Part shown: positions 46,817-54,869 of the stretch, piece after piece
Numbering within the stretch: the first letter of the stretch is position 1
Layout of the letters: every line of letters starts with the position of its first letter
NCBI RefSeq assembly: GCF_000739615.1
Contig: NZ_BATP01000028.1
Location: forward strand, 1 to 64,000
Reading direction: 5' to 3'
Length of the DNA stretch: 64,000 nt
Origin: Haloferula sp. BvORR071
Lineage (GTDB): Bacteria > Verrucomicrobiota > Verrucomicrobiia > Verrucomicrobiales > Akkermansiaceae
Made by a program: the position numbers and the translations under genes
Notes under the pieces: model-generated
What the model saw: the letters and a program-made list of their open reading frames with translations, nothing else
Told to the model about the DNA's origin: nothing
The model's database searches: none

Positions 46817-48088
46817 ATGAACCGTTCCGCTTTCCAAAAACTCCTCGCCATGGCCGCCGTTTCGGCCGTCGTCTCCGCGGCTTCTGTCCGCGCTGAAGAA
46901 ACCGTCAAGGTCGGCGTGCTCCACTCGCTCAGCGGCACCATGGCCATCAGCGAGACCTCGCTGCGTGACGTGCTGCTCTACACCTTCGACGAGATCAACG
47001 CGAAGGGCGGCGTCTTGGGTAAGAAGATCGAACCCGTCGTCGTCGACGGCGCTTCGAACTGGCCGCTCTTCGCCGAGAAGGCCAAGCAACTCCTCGATCA
47101 GGACAAGGTGGCCGTGACATTCGGCTGCTGGACTTCCGTCAGCCGCAAGTCGGTGCTGCCGGTCTTCGAAGAAAAGAAGGGCCTGCTCTTCTACCCGGTG
47201 CAGTATGAAGGCGAGGAACTCTCCAAGAACATCTTCTACACCGCCGAAGCCGTGAACCAGCAGGCAACTCCCGCGGTCGACTACATGCTCGCGGAAGGGA
47301 AGAAGAAGTTCTACCTGCTCGGTTCCGACTACGTCTATCCGCAGACCACCAATCTGGTGCTGCTCGAGTATCTCCGCAGCAAGGGCGTGCCGCTCGAGAA
47401 CATCGGCGGCGGCTTCCGCAAGGAAGGTGACGAGATCGTCTCCGCTGGCAAGTACACTCCCTTCGGTCACACCGACTACCAGCAGATCGTCGCTGAGATC
47501 AAACAGTTCGCCGCCGGTGGCAAAGCCTGCGTGATCAATACGCTGAACGGCGATACCAACGTGCCCTTCTTCAAGGAATACGCGGCCGCCGGCCTGACCG
47601 CGGAAACCTGCCCGGTGGTCAGCTTCTCGATCTCGGAAGACGAGTTCCGCGGCCTCCCTGCCAAGCAGCTCGTCGGCCAGCTCGGCTGCTGGACCTACTT
47701 CCAGTCGATCAAGAGCCCGGCCAACAAGAAGTTCGTCGACGGCTTCCAAGCTTGGCTGAAGACCACCAAGACCCCAGGCATCGTGAAGGAAAACCGCGTC
47801 ACCTGCTCGCCGATGGTGCTGAGCTACGACGGCGTCTACCTCTGGAAGAAGGCGGTCGAACAGGCCAAGTCCTTCGATGTGGAAAAGGTGACGGCCGAGC
47901 TTGAGAAGGGCATCTCCTTCGACGGCCCCGGCGGCACCGTGACCAGCCAGAAGAATCACCACGTCACGAAGAACGTTTACATCGGCGAAACCCGTGCCGA
48001 CGGCCAGTTCAAGATCCTCAAGGAATTCAAGGGCGTCTTCGGCGAGCCCTTCCTGAAGGGCACCTTCAAGGCCGCCGCCGCAAAGTAA
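46817..48088 (+). CDS. urtA: Urea ABC transporter substrate-binding protein UrtA
   Basis: 423 residues from ATG 46817 with a signal peptide ending ASVRAEE. It shows the branched-chain amino-acid/urea-binding fold with the UrtA-specific stretches [59 protein letters not shown] and [11 protein letters not shown]. It captures urea in the periplasm for the UrtBCDE transporter. None of urtB-E is in this window. Confidence 0.95.
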   Translation: MNRSAFQKLLAMAAVSAVVSAASVRAEETVKVGVLHSLSGTMAISETSLRDVLLYTFDEINAKGGVLGKKIEPVVVDGASNWPLFAEKAKQLLDQDKVAVTFGCWTSVSRKSVLPVFEEKKGLLFYPVQYEGEELSKNIFYTAEAVNQQATPAVDYMLAEGKKKFYLLGSDYVYPQTTNLVLLEYLRSKGVPLENIGGGFRKEGDEIVSAGKYTPFGHTDYQQIVAEIKQFAAGGKACVINTLNGDTNVPFFKEYAAAGLTAETCPVVSFSISEDEFRGLPAKQLVGQLGCWTYFQSIKSPANKKFVDGFQAWLKTTKTPGIVKENRVTCSPMVLSYDGVYLWKKAVEQAKSFDVEKVTAELEKGISFDGPGGTVTSQKNHHVTKNVYIGETRADGQFKILKEFKGVFGEPFLKGTFKAAAAK

Positions 48089-48159
48089 ACGTGTAAGCGA
48101 GAGATTTCAGCCGGTCTTCATAGCAGATACGACTTGGCTCCCCCCAGGGTTCGCGCCCA

Positions 48160-48193
48160 CCCCCGTCCGGTTCGCCGGCCGGGGGTTTTCTTT
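48160..48193 (+). terminator. Terminator after urtA
   Basis: A 6-bp stem, one mismatch, a further 4-bp stem and a TTCG tetraloop (48160-48185), then a T-rich run. This is a strong intrinsic terminator 70 bases after the urtA stop. Confidence 0.88.
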
Positions 48194-48248
48194 TGCCGGG
48201 AGCCAGCATTTACACACGATTTACCAAGGATCGGCCCGCCGCGTGTCA

Positions 48249-48830
48249 ATGCAGGTGATGAACGACATCACCTCACCACGCACCGCATCCGCCTGCCCCG
48301 ATCGATCCACGAAGTTCTCTTGGATCCGATTCATCGTCCTCGCCCTCCTGCTGCTGTCGCGCGGTGCCTTCGCTGCGGAAGAGTGGACCGGCCTCCCCTT
48401 TGCCGAAGTGCGCGCCTACGCTTGGCCCGCCGACACGAACGGCCGCCAGGTAATCCTTCCCGGCATCAAACTCCGGGAGGATGTGCTCAATAAGGAAGGC
48501 GCGCTCCTGAACGACGACCAGATCAAGCGCCTGCAGGCGGCGGTGACCGGTAAACACACTCAGCACGCCCTGATGAGATGCTACTCTCCCCACAATGCCT
48601 TCGTGTTCTACGACAGCGCGAAAAAGCCTGTCGCCTTCGTCGAGATCTGCTTCGACTGCCTGGGCACGGCAACCCAACCGAAGTCGTCCGCGGAGTGGAA
48701 GGACTTTCCCGGGCTGGCCAAGATCTTCTTCGAACTGAAACTCCCGGTCGGCCATTGGCCCAGCCTTGAGAAGTTCAACCAGTTCTTTGAGTCGGCGAAG
48801 CGGGAAAAGGTGCCAAGCCCGCAGCACTGA
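48249..48830 (+). CDS. Secreted or anchored protein of unknown function
   Basis: About 193 residues; starts at 48243 (GTG), 48249 and 48258 are all possible. An internal hydrophobic segment (WIRFIVLALLLLSRGAFAAEE) acts as signal peptide or anchor. The soluble part contains YSPHNAFVFYDSAKKPVAFVEICFDCLG, with a CxxC. I recognise no family; similar 'C-YxPxHAxxFxD..G' proteins are small exported proteins of unknown role. Confidence 0.65.
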   Translation: MQVMNDITSPRTASACPDRSTKFSWIRFIVLALLLLSRGAFAAEEWTGLPFAEVRAYAWPADTNGRQVILPGIKLREDVLNKEGALLNDDQIKRLQAAVTGKHTQHALMRCYSPHNAFVFYDSAKKPVAFVEICFDCLGTATQPKSSAEWKDFPGLAKIFFELKLPVGHWPSLEKFNQFFESAKREKVPSPQH

Positions 48831-48925
48831 GGCAGCCAGCCTTCCGCCCCAGGCGGAGATCCGCGCCAGAAACCAAATTCCGATTTCTACTGCATCGGAT
48901 TCGCTGCTTCTGGTAGCCATCGCGC

Positions 48926-49348
48926 ATGTCCGTTCTCGCTGACCTCTACGTCTCCACTCCCGACAAGGCCTTGGAGTACGATGAAACCCAACAAGCCCCG
49001 GAAAATGAACGGGCGGAAATGACCGGCTTCACCGCCATCGAGTTTTCCACCCTGTGGGCCATCATCGAAGGCAAGGACTGGGACGAGGCACACATGGACG
49101 CCTTCGAGACCGTCATGGAAAAAGACGGCGGCGACCGCATGATCAGCCTGCTCCCCACCAAGTTCGTCGAGCTTTCCGCCGCACTGGATGAAGCCGGCAT
49201 CGCCGCCGCTGCGGAGGAATGGGCACAAACCGACGAACTCGAACATTGCGAGCCCGAGGATCTGCGTGAGACCATCGAGGAGCTCCGCCGCGTGGCCCGC
49301 GTGGCGAAGGAGAGCAAGCGCAGCCTCTACCTGTGGAATAGCGTGTGA
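48926..49348 (+). CDS. Hypothetical acidic protein (possibly DUF1877-like)
   Basis: 140 residues, acidic, without membrane segments. It begins MSVLADLYVSTPDKALEYDE and ends KRSLYLWNSV, in a helical pattern that loosely recalls YfbM/DUF1877, but I could not confirm the family. It is followed after 15 bases by the next small gene on the same strand, so the two may be one unit. Confidence 0.6.
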   Translation: MSVLADLYVSTPDKALEYDETQQAPENERAEMTGFTAIEFSTLWAIIEGKDWDEAHMDAFETVMEKDGGDRMISLLPTKFVELSAALDEAGIAAAAEEWAQTDELEHCEPEDLRETIEELRRVARVAKESKRSLYLWNSV

Positions 49349-49363
49349 AGAGAAGACTCCGCC

Positions 49364-49819
49364 GTGAAGCCCAAGGTTCTTCTCTATGAGCATGTCGGTC
49401 TCGCCTTGATCGTCGCCTTCCCCAGCGGCGTGACCTATTCGAACCAAGCGGGTGGGACGTCCTGCCTGCAGCCCGAGCTGGAGGGGATCCTGGTTCCTCT
49501 CCGGAATGATTGCCTGGTCGAGGGCGAACAATTGCTCTCACCGGCAATGTCCTTGGAGGATTACTTTACCGGAGAGAAGTGGGGAGGCACGGGAGCAACC
49601 CATGGGATCGACAACGAGGACGCCGATTTCATCGATACGCTCCTTCAAACCCATCGGCTTTCCCACTGCATTCAGGTGGATCGCCCCCGCCTCCACGAGT
49701 CCTGCGAAGCGTGGATTCATGTAGAGATAGTCGCTGACGAGAATCCGGAGATCCCCCTCTTTTCAGGCTTCGCTCCGTATCCGCGGCTTGGGGTGCTGAC
49801 TTGGAGCAACTCGGATTGA
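49364..49819 (+). CDS. Hypothetical protein, resembles DUF6210
   Basis: 151 residues with a GTG start. The opening VLLYEHVGLALIVAFPSGVTYSNQ and GGTSCLQPELEGILVPL resemble DUF6210, a family of unknown function often seen as isolated accessory genes and suspected of immunity-protein roles. This assignment is by memory of the family pattern and not certain. Confidence 0.55.
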   Translation: MKPKVLLYEHVGLALIVAFPSGVTYSNQAGGTSCLQPELEGILVPLRNDCLVEGEQLLSPAMSLEDYFTGEKWGGTGATHGIDNEDADFIDTLLQTHRLSHCIQVDRPRLHESCEAWIHVEIVADENPEIPLFSGFAPYPRLGVLTWSNSD

Positions 49820-49974
49820 GATAAAGGCATCTCCCGGAGGGAGAACTACCGGCACACCCGCCTGAGCCCTTGCCGGGGCTCGCTTCCCTCACCAAACGAA
49901 CCGGTGGTTTCCGCGCCAACGCGCCCCAACCACGGGCCACTCGCCGTGATCCCTGCCGGGACAGGACCAAGGTC

Positions 49975-50262
49975 TCATCTCGCTCGCTTCACATTCCGCC
50001 CTTCCGCCTCCAAGGCCGCCTTCCCTTCCGCCGTGAACTTCCACCACGGCAAGCGCTCTTCCGTCTTAAGGAAGTGCTTCGCGGCGAGCAGCGTGTAGAA
50101 CACGCAGGGATCGTGCCGCTGCCCCATCGTCGCCTCGAGCTGATGATAGACTTGGATCGGACGCTTGCGCTGCAGCTCGCGCCGCGAGTTGATTCCAATC
50201 GACCGCAAATCCGCAGCGATGCTCTTGCCGATATTCGGCAGCGATTCGAGATCCGAACTCAT
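49975..50262 (-). CDS. Cdd1-like helix-hairpin-helix protein
   Basis: 95 residues from ATG 50262. The N-terminal HhH motif LESLPNIGKSIAADLRSIGI is followed by RHDPCVFYTLLAAKHFL, characteristic of the Cdd1 (pathogenicity-locus) family related to the TfoX C-terminal domain. Probable nonspecific DNA-binding role. The tdh 3'-end copy begins 42 bases upstream, suggesting it once directly followed tdh. Confidence 0.85.
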   Translation of the reverse strand: MSSDLESLPNIGKSIAADLRSIGINSRRELQRKRPIQVYHQLEATMGQRHDPCVFYTLLAAKHFLKTEERLPWWKFTAEGKAALEAEGRNVKRAR

Positions 50263-50304
50263 GATCCACCACCGTGGCTCACGCATTCATCTCCGCAAGC
50301 GGGA

Positions 50305-50348
50305 TCACTCCCAATCCAAGACGACCTTGCCCGACTGACCGGACATCA
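50305..50348 (-). pseudogene. Second copy of the tdh 3' end
   Basis: Bases 50308-50348 match the tdh 3' end at 51070-51110 at 40 of 41 positions; the single difference is synonymous (GTC for GTG). Read on the minus strand it encodes [13 protein letters not shown] followed at once by TGA (50305-50307), an intact C terminus lacking only the last Ala of the present tdh. The stop codon of the toxin gene overlaps its upstream edge. Confidence 0.85.
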
Positions 50349-50759
50349 AGGAAGTGGCAGATGCATCCACTTCAGTTTGGGGATGTCTTGAAAGTCCTTC
50401 GGGTTGGCAGTCAGGAGAGTGAAATCGCGTTGAACCGCTTGTGCGGCGAGCCACAGATCCTGAATACGGAAGTCAGCTCCCCGCCCGCTCCGGCGAAGCT
50501 CAGCGGCGAAGAACCCGAAAATCTCCGCCGTTTCACCGGTGATGCGAAGCAAGGGCTTCCGCCGCATCCGACGAAGAGTCCCCAGCGCCTTTTGCTTTGT
50601 CGCGGGTACAGTCATCAATTCGATGCCAAAGCGAATCTCCGCCAAGTTGACCGGAGAAAGATAGATCGGGCTTTGAGCGGTAATGGCGTGAATATCACCT
50701 GCCCCAATCCTGCCCTTTTCAATTGCAATCCAAAGACCGGTATCGATCAGGAATCCCAT
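50346..50759 (-). CDS. PIN-domain toxin (VapC family)
   Basis: 137 residues. The first conserved Asp is in LIDTGLWIAIEKG, the Glu in PVNLAEIRFGIELM, and further acidic residues are in FRIQDLWLAAQA and ANPKDFQD, making the metal-binding PIN nuclease site. VapC toxins cut tRNA or rRNA to stop translation. Its start overlaps the antitoxin gene by 13 bases. Its TGA stop sits on the edge of the tdh 3'-end copy. Confidence 0.92.
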   Translation of the reverse strand: MGFLIDTGLWIAIEKGRIGAGDIHAITAQSPIYLSPVNLAEIRFGIELMTVPATKQKALGTLRRMRRKPLLRITGETAEIFGFFAAELRRSGRGADFRIQDLWLAAQAVQRDFTLLTANPKDFQDIPKLKWMHLPLP

Positions 50760-51022
50760 GGGTCCCGCAATTCGGTCAAAGTGCCAGCATTACCCTCACG
50801 GTCGAGACGCATGGCTTCCGCCAATGCATCGGCCGTTTCATCATCGAGCGTCCGGTAAAGATCACCTAGAACCTCCAAGGCATTTTGCTCCTCCGGCTCG
50901 GGAATGATGCGCGCGATCATCCGATGATTGCGGACAATCACTACCTCTTCATGACTCTCTTCCAAGTCGTCCAAGACTTGGCTGAAGTTTCGAGCCACCT
51001 CCGTTGCTGTGAGGCTTTTCAC
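50747..51022 (-). CDS. Phd/YefM-type antitoxin (VapB partner)
   Basis: 91 residues with a GTG start. SLTATEVARNFSQVLDDLEESHEEVVIVRNHRMIARIIP is the Phd/YefM DNA-binding fold; the acidic C-terminal half should wrap and neutralise the toxin. It is upstream of and overlapping the toxin gene, the usual order. A palindrome starting 9 bases before its start is a likely autoregulatory operator. Confidence 0.92.
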   Translation of the reverse strand: MKSLTATEVARNFSQVLDDLEESHEEVVIVRNHRMIARIIPEPEEQNALEVLGDLYRTLDDETADALAEAMRLDREGNAGTLTELRDPWDS

Positions 51023-51030
51023 GTGGGTAC

Positions 51031-51053
51031 CAAATCAGATGCCATCTGATTTG
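51031..51053. promoter_or_regulatory. Palindromic operator of the toxin-antitoxin operon
   Basis: Perfect 10-bp arms CAAATCAGAT (51031-51040) and ATCTGATTTG (51044-51053) around GCC, lying 9 bases upstream of the antitoxin start codon. Phd/YefM and VapB antitoxins repress their own operon at such sites. Confidence 0.75.
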
Positions 51054-51063
51054 TCAAACCGGC

Positions 51064-52092
51064 TCAAGCCTCCCAATCCAAGACCACCTTGCCCGACTGA
51101 CCGGACATCATCGTCTCGAAGCCCTTCTTGAACTCACTGACCGGGAAGCGGTGCGTGATTACTTGGGAAATATCCAGTCCCGCACGGATCATGCTGCTCA
51201 TCTTGTACCAGGTCTCGAACATCTCCCGGCCATAAATGCCCTTCAGCACGAGGCCCTTGAAGATCACCTTGTCCCAGTCGATCGCGACCTTGTCGGGGAA
51301 GATCCCGAGCAGTGAGACCTTCGCGCCATTCGAGGTGTGATTGAGAATGTCATTCAGGCCGGAGGGATGGCCGGACATCTCCAACGCCACGTCGAAGCCT
51401 TCCTTCATGCCGAGGCTCTTCATCGCGTCGGCCAGGGATTCCTCCGCCACGTTCACCGTGCGGGTCGCACCGAGCTTCTTCGCCAACTCAAGGCGCCAGG
51501 GATTCACATCCGTGACCACCACGTGGCGGGCACCGGCGAAGCGGCAGACCGCCGCGGCCATGCAACCGATCGGGCCTGCGCCCGTGATCAGCACGTCTTC
51601 TGCGACGAGGTCGAAGGACAGCGCAGTGTGCACCGCATTACCCAGCGGGTCGAAGCAGGAGATCACTTCCTCGGGAATCGAGGGATCGACCTTGTAGACG
51701 TTGCGATAAGGAATCGAGAGATACTCGGCAAAGGCGCCGGGACGATTCACGCCCACGCCCAGGGTATTCGGGCAGAGGTGGCGGCGGCCCGCGAGGCAGT
51801 TGCGGCAGCGGCCACAAACGATGTGGCCCTCGCCGGAGACCAGCTCACCCGGCACGATGTCCGTGACGCCGGAGCCCACCGATTCCACCACGCCGCAGAA
51901 CTCGTGGCCCACGTGCATTGGCACCGGGATCGTGCGTTGGGCCCAAGCATCCCACTTCCAGATGTGCACGTCCGTGCCGCAGATGGAGGTCTTCTTGATC
52001 TTGATCAGCACGTCCATCGGCCCGACCTCGGGCATGGGGACGTCCATCATCTCAAGTCCGGGACCGGCGGTCGCTTTGACGAGTGCTTTCAT
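51064..52092 (-). CDS. tdh: L-threonine 3-dehydrogenase
   Basis: 342 residues from ATG 52092, the normal length. The catalytic zinc site is [10 protein letters not shown] and [11 protein letters not shown]; the structural zinc loop is [15 protein letters not shown]; the NAD fold is [16 protein letters not shown]. It oxidises threonine to 2-amino-3-ketobutyrate in the cytoplasm. No kbl gene is adjacent. Its last 41 bases are duplicated at 50308-50348, beyond the toxin-antitoxin pair. Confidence 0.95.
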   Translation of the reverse strand: MKALVKATAGPGLEMMDVPMPEVGPMDVLIKIKKTSICGTDVHIWKWDAWAQRTIPVPMHVGHEFCGVVESVGSGVTDIVPGELVSGEGHIVCGRCRNCLAGRRHLCPNTLGVGVNRPGAFAEYLSIPYRNVYKVDPSIPEEVISCFDPLGNAVHTALSFDLVAEDVLITGAGPIGCMAAAVCRFAGARHVVVTDVNPWRLELAKKLGATRTVNVAEESLADAMKSLGMKEGFDVALEMSGHPSGLNDILNHTSNGAKVSLLGIFPDKVAIDWDKVIFKGLVLKGIYGREMFETWYKMSSMIRAGLDISQVITHRFPVSEFKKGFETMMSGQSGKVVLDWEA

Positions 52093-52168
52093 GGGAACGG
52101 GATGCGCCCCGATGGTCCATGCACTTCCCCGCGGGGCAAGGGAATGGTGCTTCCCCCGGAAAAAGTGA

Positions 52169-53239
52169 CTAAGGCCGCCGGGCGTGATGTCGGAATCGGT
52201 CCAAAGGCTGCTCAAGGTAGCGCAGGCAGAGCCAGGCCGCCGCCCAAGAGCCAAGCGCGAAAACCAGAATCCGCAGCGCCGTCATCAGCGCCGGAGGGCC
52301 ATCCGCCCACCACAGCCAAGGCAGCACCTTGCCCACCGCCAGCGGCACCGTGGTATGAAAGAGGTAGAGCCCGTAGCTGATCCGGCCGAGATGCTGCACC
52401 ACCGGATTATCGAGGATCCGCGCCAAGGGGCCCGTGAAGCCGCGCAAGGTCGCGGAGATCAGCCCGGCAAATACCACCGAGAGAAAGGTCTGCTGAACGT
52501 GCCGCACTCCGGCGATCGGATGCCCGGACTCATCAAAGCAATACAGCACCAGATAGCAGGCAAAGGCCACCCAGGCCGCCTGCGCGAGGCGGCGATCGCC
52601 CTCCGGCATCCCCTTCTCCATCGCCAGCGCCAGCAGCGAGCCCATCCCCAGATAGTCGCCCGCGGAGGTCGAGAAGGCCCCCGGATGATACAATTGCGGG
52701 AAGAAGTTCAGCGCCGCCCAGCGGGTCAGCGGAGCCATCGCAACCACCGCCAGCATCGCTGGTCCCAGCAGCTTGCGCGGCAGATAGAAGATCACAAGCG
52801 GCCAGAGCAGGAAGAACTGGATCTGGATCGCCAAGGTCCAGTAGTGCGCCGTTCCGGACGGCCACGCCGGCGAGAAGGCGATGTGGAAATTCGCCAGCTG
52901 CGCGAGATAGACCCACAAGTGCGCACGCAAGTCCGGTGCCGCGCAGGCCCAGCCGAACAGCATCGCCACGTAGCAGGGCAGGAGCAGGCGGATCGCGCGG
53001 CGCTTCAGGAAGTGGCGCACCGCCATCCTCCGCCACGGCTTGTGCAGCTTCTCCCCTGCATCCCGGTCCCGCAGGAGCACCCGCGTGGTCAAGAAGCCGG
53101 TCAGGGTTAGGAAAAAATACAGGCCGATCTCAAAGGGAAGCGAACCCCGCCACTCGCGCGGCGCCCAGTGCAGCCAGATCACGCCCAGCACGGCAAAGGC
53201 GCGCCAGCCGTCGAGCTGGGTGTTTCGTGGAGCGGACAA
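52169..53239 (-). CDS. Acyltransferase 3 family membrane protein
   Basis: 356 residues and about ten membrane segments. The N terminus [20 protein letters not shown] carries the conserved His of the family; [18 protein letters not shown] and [17 protein letters not shown] are further landmarks. Such proteins O-acylate surface glycans, peptidoglycan or lipids. The acceptor here is unknown. Confidence 0.9.
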   Translation of the reverse strand: MSAPRNTQLDGWRAFAVLGVIWLHWAPREWRGSLPFEIGLYFFLTLTGFLTTRVLLRDRDAGEKLHKPWRRMAVRHFLKRRAIRLLLPCYVAMLFGWACAAPDLRAHLWVYLAQLANFHIAFSPAWPSGTAHYWTLAIQIQFFLLWPLVIFYLPRKLLGPAMLAVVAMAPLTRWAALNFFPQLYHPGAFSTSAGDYLGMGSLLALAMEKGMPEGDRRLAQAAWVAFACYLVLYCFDESGHPIAGVRHVQQTFLSVVFAGLISATLRGFTGPLARILDNPVVQHLGRISYGLYLFHTTVPLAVGKVLPWLWWADGPPALMTALRILVFALGSWAAAWLCLRYLEQPLDRFRHHARRP

Positions 53240-53310
53240 GGAAGCGGAAGAAAATCACCAATCGCCGATCTTCCAACCCCAATCAAGGGGCCACCGGAAA
53301 GCCGATCGAC

Positions 53311-53829
53311 TCACAAGCCCGAAGGATGGCGCATCACGTGGCCGATCCCGGAACGAGTCTCTGGCTTCCAACGCGGGCCGCTGCGGCCGCCAGGGCCACC
53401 GGTATCTAGACGCAGGCCAGCGACGGTCATGAAGACGTGGCCGCTACGGCAGTAGACCGTGATCCAGTCGCCTTCGCCCTTCTTGCCGTAGTTGAAGTAG
53501 CCGTTGCTGGGCATCGAGCCCTGCATCAGGCCAGCTTCCCGCAGAACGTAGGAGACTGTGCCGGAGCAATCGTAGCCGCTATCGAGCTCCTTGGCATGAC
53601 CGCCGCCCCACTTGTAGGGCTTGTTTTGCAGGCGGTTACCGGCAGCAATTGCTCGCTTCACGGCGGTCGGTGCCTTCTTCGGCGCGTAGGCCACACCGTT
53701 CTTCAGCATGGCGGTCTTCCCGTCTTGGAAGCGGTAGGAAACCGCCTGTCGGGCTTTGACCTGGCCGCCGCAGGAACTCAGTCCGACGGCAACGACGAGC
53801 AAGGAAAGAAGCGCGGCGATTCGTTTCAC
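53311..53829 (-). CDS. NlpC/P60-like (C40) peptidase lipoprotein
   Basis: 172 residues. The lipobox is in LLVVAVGLSSCGG. The catalytic Cys is in GYDCSGTVSYVLREAG and the probable His in CRSGHVFMTVAG. The KPYKWGGGHAKELDSGYDCSG block is the classical NlpC/P60 entry. It probably cleaves peptidoglycan stem peptides from the outer or inner membrane. Confidence 0.88.
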   Translation of the reverse strand: MKRIAALLSLLVVAVGLSSCGGQVKARQAVSYRFQDGKTAMLKNGVAYAPKKAPTAVKRAIAAGNRLQNKPYKWGGGHAKELDSGYDCSGTVSYVLREAGLMQGSMPSNGYFNYGKKGEGDWITVYCRSGHVFMTVAGLRLDTGGPGGRSGPRWKPETRSGIGHVMRHPSGL

Positions 53830-53880
53830 GCCGCGAATCGTAAGGATTTCCTTAATTTTTACAAAAACTTTTTACCTTCT

Positions 53881-54462
53881 TCACAGAGGGAACTCCGCGG
53901 CCTCGTCGTAGAGCTCCAGCCAGAGCTCGCGGAGATTCCCGCGGTGGCGGCGCCAGCGCTCCGGAAGGTTGTCTGACCAAGGCCCTGAACGGGCTGAAAA
54001 GGCGCGGTTGAGGAGGATTTTCGCCAGCTCAAGGCCCGGCTCCAAGCGCAGCAGTTCCGGCCAAGGCCCACGGCGGTGACGGGCGGCCAGCACCCCGGCA
54101 GCGGGCCGCAGCAGCCGGTGGAGTTCCCGCTGCTGCCACCAGGAGAGATGGCAATCGCCATCGAGCAGCACGAGCTTGCCCACGCATTCCCCTAGCAGGT
54201 CCCGATCCGGGTCTTGGAGCTGGCAATGCTGCTCATTGAAGAACAGCCGGATGACTGGATCTCCTTTCGCCTCAGAACGTTGTGCCCATGCCGCGAGAAG
54301 AGAGGTCTTGCCCGCGCCATGCTGACCGGTCACCGCGGCCCGACGACCGAGACGCTCCCACTTTGCTTCCAGCTCTTCCCAAGAGCTGCCATTCAGCGCC
54401 GGATCGAAGCCGAGGACGCGAGCGAGCCGAGCAGGCGCAAAGGGATTGTCGCGCGCGGTCAT
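53881..54462 (-). CDS. Small P-loop ATPase
   Basis: 193 residues from ATG 54462. Walker A is GQHGAGKTSLL (about residues 48-58) and Walker B is GKLVLLDGD. A helical C-terminal part follows with a tryptophan-rich basic tail. It looks like a compact AAA/STAND-type NTPase without extra domains. Its start overlaps the stop of the beta-sandwich gene by 4 bases (ATGA), so it is made together with its two upstream partners. Confidence 0.8.
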   Translation of the reverse strand: MTARDNPFAPARLARVLGFDPALNGSSWEELEAKWERLGRRAAVTGQHGAGKTSLLAAWAQRSEAKGDPVIRLFFNEQHCQLQDPDRDLLGECVGKLVLLDGDCHLSWWQQRELHRLLRPAAGVLAARHRRGPWPELLRLEPGLELAKILLNRAFSARSGPWSDNLPERWRRHRGNLRELWLELYDEAAEFPL

Positions 54463-54869
54463 CGCTGCGAGCGCGGCTTGAACTTCTGCCAGAAGCCGGA
54501 CTCCGACTCTGGCTTGTCGACTTTTCCCAGCACCAGTGGTTTGCCGCCGGGTGCCATCGTGAACTCCGCGAGCGCCAAGCCGCCGGCCTTCTTGTCGACG
54601 AGTTCGAGCGCCCAGCAGATGCTCACGAGTTGACCGTCCACGCTCCATGGACTGGCGGGGAGGGTGAAGGAAAACTCGCTGCTGCCCTGCAAAGCGGTAC
54701 CGAGCCCGCGGCTGCCGACGGTCTCCGCTTCCTCCGTGCCGCGACCGCGGGTGTGCCAGAAGAGCCGGAGCTCAAGGTCCTGCGGTGGCTTGTCGAGCTG
54801 CCAGCTCACCTGCCCCTTGATGGTCTCGCCCGGGCGGAATTCGGTGCCGGCAAGGATGATGTTGTTCAT
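54459..54869 (-). CDS. Arrestin-like beta-sandwich protein of unknown function
   Basis: 136 residues from ATG 54869. Strand pattern: NIILAGTEFRPGETIKGQVSWQL, DLELRLFWHTRGRG, SSEFSFTLPASPWSVDGQLVSICWALEL, ALAEFTMAPGG. The phrase 'F.PGE.I.G.V.W.L' followed by paired strands recalls the arrestin N-terminal fold. It overlaps both neighbours by 4 bases. A role linking the membrane protein and the ATPase is possible but inferred only from the operon. Confidence 0.7.
   Translation of the reverse strand: MNNIILAGTEFRPGETIKGQVSWQLDKPPQDLELRLFWHTRGRGTEEAETVGSRGLGTALQGSSEFSFTLPASPWSVDGQLVSICWALELVDKKAGGLALAEFTMAPGGKPLVLGKVDKPESESGFWQKFKPRSQR

Noticed and set aside
46808-47962. 384-residue open frame antisense to urtA
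   Set aside because: UrtA is clearly encoded on the plus strand with a signal peptide and family motifs.
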